DNA of 40,421 nt from an uncultured delta proteobacterium. Lineage in GTDB: Bacteria > Bdellovibrionota_C > UBA2361 > CAIXSY01. The notes beneath the pieces were generated by a model that searched no databases, was not told the origin of the DNA, and was given only the letters and a program-made list of their open reading frames with translations. The stretch lies in the NCBI GenBank assembly GCA_903922175.1, contig CAIXSY010000192.1, positions 1-40,421 on the forward strand, in the 5' to 3' direction. Shown here in pieces: positions 34,943 to 40,421 of the stretch. A program made the position numbers and the translations under genes. Position 1 is the stretch's first letter. Each line of letters opens with the position of its first letter.

Positions 34943-36622
34943 CTACTCAAACTCCCTCTCAAATACATCTTTCGCAAAAATCCTAACTCGCGATTCATCG
35001 TCATACGCAGTTAGAACTTGCTGCCCTGTCTTTTCGCATCTTCTTTGAACTAATTTGAGTTTACCAACAAGCTTCGTGCGGCCCTCCATCCTTTCTCGAT
35101 AGGTGGTTCGAGGAAGTGGAACCCCGAATTTTCGATAGCTTTTTATCTCCTGAGTGGTGATCCGAAATGGCTGTTGCGATTCTGCGCTTCGCACCGTGAT
35201 TGAATCATCTGAGTCGGGAAGTCCCTCGGGAAGCTCCGATGCGTTTATTGCCCCGGGAAATTCCTTGATGTCCTCTTCCCACCAGAGGAGTCCTTGGCGC
35301 CGCACTTCGTGATAGGTTAGCGGAAAGTAGCGCTGCGCGAGTGAGATATTATAGGGGTGCGCTGAAAGACGCATTGGAAAATATTGCCCCCATTCGCCGG
35401 TTTCGCGCATGTGTTCCACAAGTTTAAGAGCGAGCTTGTCATACGCGTCCTTTGAATATTGCTTGTTTAGGATGCAGTGAGATCTCTTCTGTGCGGAGAT
35501 GCACCCAAAGCATGATTTTGAACCGTGGCATAGCTGACAATACAGAAGATCCGCAACGCCGTACCAGCAACTGTCACAATACGCACAGTGGAATGCCCCA
35601 CCACCGGTCACGGTGCATTCGTAAATAAGCTCGGCCCCCTCCCCCCAACAGTAATAGTCCTGACAACTTTTGCCGGCTGTCTGAATATTAAAGCAGTAGC
35701 GCATTGATTCGGAGTCGCGCACAAGAAAGCTATCTCGGACGTCTTTACAGGAATGGAGATGATTGCCTGTGCAACGTTCCAATCGAGAGCCGGATAGATG
35801 AGGACGTGGTGATCTGTTCCAAAAAGCGAGAGTTCGCTGATGAATATCTTCTCGGGCCGAAAAAAAGTCGAGGTGAAGCGTGGCAATATATTGCTTATAC
35901 TCCTCTGCCGTGACTTGCTTATTGAAGATGTAAAACTCTTTGTGGCGAAGGTTGACGCAACCAAAGCAGCTTTTACAAGAGCGGCATCCTCTTAGGAAAT
36001 AACTCTCACTGCAATCTGCGCAGTCCTCTGAGCTCTGTAGACCGTAGCAGCGCACACAGGAGGTGCAGTCGTAACAAAGCTCGCAGTATGAGATTAAGGT
36101 GCACTCAATGCACGTGCGACAGTCCGATGCCATTTCGCAGTAGAGGGAATCCTCGACTCTGCCGGCATCGAAGACAAAATAGCAGTTGCGGAGATTATCA
36201 CTATTATTACAGAAGTCGCTATTTTCAGTTTGCACGTTGATCACGGCGAGACGGGGTACGGTGTTTGATAGCTCTTCAAACTGATCAAAGAAGGGTCGCG
36301 AGAAATCGACTTCTTGCCCATACTGCTCTGGACACCAGCCGCTTTCATCGTACCATTCTTTTACACTGATTAGTGGGAACGGGGGCGGGCGAACAAACTG
36401 GCTAAAAAGTAATTCATCCGTGGTGGTTGACCTTTGCCGAGCAACAAAGGTTTGATTTCTGAAGGAAAGCCTTCTCTGCAGTCGACAGTCAGGACAGAGC
36501 GTTGGAGCTGGAATCTCAACAGTGGCCCCTCCAAAACGGAAGGCCAGGGAAGCATAAAAGGCTTGGTCGTAATCGTCGACCGAAAATAGTGCTCTACATT
36601 GGTGGCAAGAACGCTCTTCCAT
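34943..36622 (-). CDS. Cysteine-rich multi-zinc-ribbon protein of unknown function
   Basis: 559 aa; many CxxC pairs (CHQC, CPDC, CRTCIEC, CELCYDC, CRSCKSCFGC); EEYKQYI and HCILNKQYSKDAYDKL; RPFFDQFEELSNTVPRLAVINVQTENSDFCNNSDNLRNCYFVFDA. Confidence 0.85.
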   Translation of the reverse strand: MEERSCHQCRALFSVDDYDQAFYASLAFRFGGATVEIPAPTLCPDCRLQRRLSFRNQTFVARQRSTTTDELLFSQFVRPPPFPLISVKEWYDESGWCPEQYGQEVDFSRPFFDQFEELSNTVPRLAVINVQTENSDFCNNSDNLRNCYFVFDAGRVEDSLYCEMASDCRTCIECTLISYCELCYDCTSCVRCYGLQSSEDCADCSESYFLRGCRSCKSCFGCVNLRHKEFYIFNKQVTAEEYKQYIATLHLDFFSAREDIHQRTLAFWNRSPRPHLSGSRLERCTGNHLHSCKDVRDSFLVRDSESMRYCFNIQTAGKSCQDYYCWGEGAELIYECTVTGGGAFHCAYCDSCWYGVADLLYCQLCHGSKSCFGCISAQKRSHCILNKQYSKDAYDKLALKLVEHMRETGEWGQYFPMRLSAHPYNISLAQRYFPLTYHEVRRQGLLWWEEDIKEFPGAINASELPEGLPDSDDSITVRSAESQQPFRITTQEIKSYRKFGVPLPRTTYRERMEGRTKLVGKLKLVQRRCEKTGQQVLTAYDDESRVRIFAKDVFEREFE

Positions 36623-36839
36623 CCATGCCAGTCTACAATGTCCAGATACACAAGGCTAGTTCTTAGTCGACAGGGAGAGTTTTACCTCGACCATAAAAAT
36701 AGGGCAAAACCGAAGGTTTTTCCATTCAAAAGAAAGGTTGCTCCAGGGCACGACATCGTTATTCTTAAGTGAAAAAACTTTCCGGTCGAGGTACTAGTTA
36801 CATCGATCACGATCACTTTTCTCCTACCCACACTTAATG

Positions 36840-37060
36840 AGTAAATATCACCCTATGTCTTCCTTATGCCAGGCTGCTTCCGAGGGTACTTGGCTCTGCA
36901 TGTCAGCACGGTGTCTGCGCTGGTGGTTCTCGCACCGAAGGTGGGCTAGGTCTACCCTTTTTGTGGCGTTATCAACGGCTGCAGCATGGTGCAAGAAAAG
37001 GGTAGACCTCCGTCCGCCATCAATGCGCTTTTTGCGTCACAACTTTGTGCGGACGGTATA
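36840..37060. repeat. Two-hairpin repeat (family B), copy B2
   Basis: AGGTCTACCCTTTTT (36948) / AAAAGGGTAGACCT (to 37009) then CCGTCCGC (37010) / GCGGACGG (to 37056). Confidence 0.8.
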
Positions 37061-38875
37061 CCCAAACACTGTCCGCAAAAAGTAGCGTCCGGCGGGACGC
37101 CCATTGCGCTGCGAGCGAAACTCATAGACTTCGCCAAGTCTCGTAAAACTTGAGGCTATCTCGGGAACCTCAAGGTCGCTACGGCTACGGGCTACGAGGA
37201 GCGCGTCTTTTCCTTTGAGGTTGCCGCTGGGGAGCCAATCGTTAAACATCAGACTATCTAGGCCAATGAGGTTTCGCCCTGCTACTTCTGGTGCGGCGCT
37301 GTGGTGGGCGATGGCCGCAAGGCGTGTGTAAAAGCTAAGTTCCGCCGCTGTAAAATGTTTGTCCATGCCGACGATGAGCGGAAGTTTGCCCGTGGCGTTG
37401 CGTATGCTCAGCGCCACATTAAAAGAGTGTTCCCCAAGATTACGCCAGCCGATGAGGCGTCCGACCTTGGATGAGTACGGTACTCCGGGATACCCAAGCG
37501 CTGGATAGTAGATTACAGCGCCAAATCCGATAAGAGATGCGGGGATCATCACCAGCCAGCTTTTGTACAGATAGCGCTCGGTGTCGGTCTGAGCAGGGCC
37601 TATGCCCAGTGCAAGATGTCGAGCCATGAGGGGGAGTGCCGCCAAAAATGCCGGCCCGGCCCAGATGATCTTCGTTCCATGGCTAAGGCTAAAAAGTAGA
37701 AACACCGCTAGCGGGACAAAAAACAGCGCAGCACAAAACCGACGTGTCGCTGCTGAGACGAGGACCTCTCGCGTCGACCGCCAGTAAAGCCAACTCGCAG
37801 CCGCAATCCCGGTAGGTGTGGTCAGGACCAAGAGATGAAGCAGGTAGGAGGGCAGCCCAAAGGTAGCCACGGCATTGAGACGCCTGCTTCCTTGAAAAGC
37901 GAACGATGCCCATTGGTGGGTGGCGTTCCAGTAAATTACGGGAGAAAAAACGGCGAGGGCGACCACGACGGCGAGGTATGGCTGGGGGCGCAAAAAGTAA
38001 CGCCGCAGCGGCGGATGCCACACAAAGACAAAGAGACTAGATAGCCCGACAAGAGCGATGGTGTATTTGGAGAGCATGCCGAGACCAAGGCAGAGTCCTA
38101 AGCCGAGCCACTCTTTCCAGCAGGCCTGCTCTAGGTTCTCGCATTTTCTAATGAGGCGCAGTAAAAAGTACAAGCTTGCCGCCCACCAGGTTACCAGCGG
38201 AGCATCCGGGGTAATCGCCGTTCCAATGCCGAAGAAATAGGGCACACTTGCGAATATGGCAGCGCCGAGCCAAGCCGTGCGACGATCGAAGGCCACGTTG
38301 ACGAGCTGAAATGCAAAAAATAGAGAACCCAAGGAGCAGATCCAGGCGGGGAAGCGTACGCTAAACTCTGAGTTGCCCAGCAGCTTGACGCTGGCGGCGA
38401 TGAGCCAGGCTGAGAGTGGAGGATGATCGAGGTAGCCGAGGGCGAGATGCTGGGCATAGTTCCAGTAGTAGGCCTCTTCGGGGATAAGCTCAGGGAGGCC
38501 AATGAGGAGCAATCGTAGGAGCACGCTATAGGCAACGATGAGCTGCGCTGCCCTCGGGGTAACACCAGAACTTATCCTGCTCTGCCACGCTCGGCGCCAG
38601 ATCTCACTGAGCACTACCGCAAAGATGAAACACAGCCATGCTGGTAAGCCAAGGCGAACGAAGAGTACACCAAAAAATGCACCACGAAGCACAAGGTTAA
38701 GCAGGAGCGAGCAGAGAGCGGGCCAGATCGAATCCGGCTTAATGCTCGATGACCCTCGCCTGTCGAGTGTTAGCATTAGTGTCGATGCAACGAGGGCTAG
38801 TAGTTGACTGTCTTCAGGTCTGAGCTTTATCCAGCTCAAGCCAAAGCAGATGATGAGGTCCAGTGCTATGAGCAT
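37037..38875 (-). CDS. Glycosyltransferase family 39 (ArnT/PMT_2-like)
   Basis: 612 aa; LLIGLPELIPEEAYYWNYAQHLALGYLDHPPLSAWLIAASVKLLGNSEFSVRFPAWI and multiple TM segments. Confidence 0.88.
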   Translation of the reverse strand: MLIALDLIICFGLSWIKLRPEDSQLLALVASTLMLTLDRRGSSSIKPDSIWPALCSLLLNLVLRGAFFGVLFVRLGLPAWLCFIFAVVLSEIWRRAWQSRISSGVTPRAAQLIVAYSVLLRLLLIGLPELIPEEAYYWNYAQHLALGYLDHPPLSAWLIAASVKLLGNSEFSVRFPAWICSLGSLFFAFQLVNVAFDRRTAWLGAAIFASVPYFFGIGTAITPDAPLVTWWAASLYFLLRLIRKCENLEQACWKEWLGLGLCLGLGMLSKYTIALVGLSSLFVFVWHPPLRRYFLRPQPYLAVVVALAVFSPVIYWNATHQWASFAFQGSRRLNAVATFGLPSYLLHLLVLTTPTGIAAASWLYWRSTREVLVSAATRRFCAALFFVPLAVFLLFSLSHGTKIIWAGPAFLAALPLMARHLALGIGPAQTDTERYLYKSWLVMIPASLIGFGAVIYYPALGYPGVPYSSKVGRLIGWRNLGEHSFNVALSIRNATGKLPLIVGMDKHFTAAELSFYTRLAAIAHHSAAPEVAGRNLIGLDSLMFNDWLPSGNLKGKDALLVARSRSDLEVPEIASSFTRLGEVYEFRSQRNGRPAGRYFLRTVFGYTVRTKL

Positions 38876-38876
38876 A

Positions 38877-40121
38877 TCAGGCCTTACGCTGCTCTTCGGG
38901 AAGGCCTAGGGCCTTTCGGGTTGCCTGGTAAACTTCGGCCACGCTAATCGCCTTGAGGCACAGGTTTTCGGTACAGCGTGTGTGGCGGTGATTGAGCGCA
39001 GATAGGCACGGGCTGCATGAGTAGTGGGCGAAGAGCGTCGTTGCTTTTCTGCTTAGCGGACCATACAGCGCTGGGGTTTCCGGTCCATAGAGCACCACCG
39101 ATGGTAGCGCCGTTAGCGCTGCCAGATGTGCCGGGCCACTGTCGTTGGTGACGAGTACTTTGGAGAATTCGAGCAAGGTTACTACCGATCGCAGGGTTGG
39201 GGTTTTGCCGGTGAGGTCTAAGCAACGTGTTGTGCCGAGGCTGTGCTGCAATTTTTCGGCATACGGTTTCGATCCCTTGAGGCCGATGACGACGACGATG
39301 GCTTGAGGTAGGTCGCTGAGCAGCTGCTCTGCCACGGCGATAAAGTTTGACACTGGCCAGCCGCGAATAGGCAGTGCCTCGCCCGGGTCGGGGTTGAAAA
39401 CGAGGAGCCAGTTGTTTTCAGTCAGCTCCGGGCTTTCGCGTTTGAGAAGTTCCCACACCTGCGCTTTCTCAGTTGTGTTGGCGTGCAGCTGAGGAAGATC
39501 TAAAAGTTCACTACGCAGATCGTTTTTCACCAAGGGGATCTGTGTTGCCGGGGCCTGGAGTGCTTCGACCAGGGCGAGAAAATTTAGGGCGATGTGCAGG
39601 TGAGGATTGTAGGGCACGTCGTGGGTAAGCAGGTTCCCGCGGTACAGGCCCTCGTTGGTTGCGCGATGAAATCCGACGCGGCGGCACGCCCCGGAAAGAT
39701 AGGTAAGTAGCGCTGTACAGCGCGAGAAGAGTTCGAGATCGATGACGGTGTCGATGCCGATGCGGTGCAGCTGCTGCAGCGCGCGTAGGGTACTCAAACT
39801 AAAGGCAAGCAGATTCGAGTCGTCTATGACGAGGATGTTCTCGGCTGGAATCAGGTTGAGGATGGCGCAGCTCTCACTGTTCTTCCTAAAGATAAGAAAG
39901 TAGAGCTTGGCTTGAGGGAACTTGCGTTGAGCTTGGACGAGGCTGGAATAGGCCAAGATCGCACTGCCCATCTCACTTAGTTCGATGAACAGGATGTGTC
40001 GAATTGCATCCTCAGTCTGGCGCGGGGCAATAAGAGAGAAGATCGAGTGCCAAACCGAAACCAGAAAGCACAGCGGCACACCAACCCAAAAATCTATTAT
40101 CTGTAATAGTCTAACGCGCAT
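38877..40121 (-). CDS. Glycosyltransferase family 9 (heptosyltransferase-like)
   Basis: 414 aa; RHILFIELSEMGSAILA; LVTNDSGPAHLAALTALPSVVLYGPETPALYGPL; Cys-rich C-terminal CSPCLSALNHRHTRCTENLCL. Confidence 0.88.
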   Translation of the reverse strand: MRVRLLQIIDFWVGVPLCFLVSVWHSIFSLIAPRQTEDAIRHILFIELSEMGSAILAYSSLVQAQRKFPQAKLYFLIFRKNSESCAILNLIPAENILVIDDSNLLAFSLSTLRALQQLHRIGIDTVIDLELFSRCTALLTYLSGACRRVGFHRATNEGLYRGNLLTHDVPYNPHLHIALNFLALVEALQAPATQIPLVKNDLRSELLDLPQLHANTTEKAQVWELLKRESPELTENNWLLVFNPDPGEALPIRGWPVSNFIAVAEQLLSDLPQAIVVVIGLKGSKPYAEKLQHSLGTTRCLDLTGKTPTLRSVVTLLEFSKVLVTNDSGPAHLAALTALPSVVLYGPETPALYGPLSRKATTLFAHYSCSPCLSALNHRHTRCTENLCLKAISVAEVYQATRKALGLPEEQRKA

Positions 40122-40189
40122 GCGCTATGACTATAGCCCAACGGGGGGTGGAAATATAGCACTAGGTTCCTTGACCCTTGAAACGTGTA

Positions 40190-40400
40190 CTATACCGTCC
40201 GCAAAAAGTCTTGGCGTAAAAAACGCATTGATGGCGGACGGAGGTCTACCCTTTTCTTGCACCATGCCACAGCTGTTGATAACGCCACAAAAAGGGTAGA
40301 CCGAGAACCTTTCGCTCTATTGCCGTGCAGACAAGCAAAGCCAAAAACTCTCTGGAAGCAGCATAGCATAAGGAAAAAGATGGGTGTATCTAACCTGTTG
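40190..40400. repeat. Two-hairpin repeat (family B), copy B3, inverted orientation
   Basis: CCGTCCGC (40195) / GCGGACGG (to 40241), AGGTCTACCCTTTT (40242) / AAAAAGGGTAGACC (to 40302); flank ccaaaaactctctggaagcagcatagcataaggaa is a revcomp match to the 36860 region. Confidence 0.8.
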
Positions 40401-40421
40401 ATTTCATGTAATAAAATGCGA

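Noticed and set aside
36952-37137. Recurrent ORF peptide ALMADGGLPFSCTM...LITPQKG (also 40299 end)
   Set aside because: It is translation of family B repeat hairpins, out of context with real genes; no RBS or conservation expected.

Overview
The window is a gene-dense bacterial chromosomal segment with about 30 protein-coding genes, read by eye with the ORF track. No similarity search was possible, so family names rest on motif recognition. Main content: a truncated COG4705-like membrane protein at the left edge; an SDR oxidoreductase with an N-terminal Cys4 extension; a HEAT-repeat lipoprotein; an EamA transporter; a HAD phosphatase / CPDase-like 2H phosphoesterase / APH-like kinase cluster; glutamine synthetase; GT4, GT2, GT39 and GT9 glycosyltransferases and an O-antigen-ligase-like protein; a small BrnT-type toxin-antitoxin / ORF6N remnant / Fic island; a secreted-protein block (M11-type metalloprotease with TSP3 repeats, CarboxypepD_reg-like lipoprotein, DUF6502-like protein, DGTxxGT-repeat protein, frameshifted collagen-like protein); a cobalamin riboswitch followed by btuB-btuF-btuD-btuC genes; a Nudix hydrolase; and a Cys-rich multi-zinc-ribbon protein. 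The most unusual material is intergenic. There are several dispersed palindromic repeat families. One is an ACGT-heptamer/GACGTC hairpin element with GTAACT(R)STC-like terminal inverted repeats, present in about six copies. A second has a related terminus attached to period-6 arrays. A third is a two-hairpin element in three copies. Several of these abut stop or start codons. Three genes also have the stop codon built into the base of a perfect hairpin.
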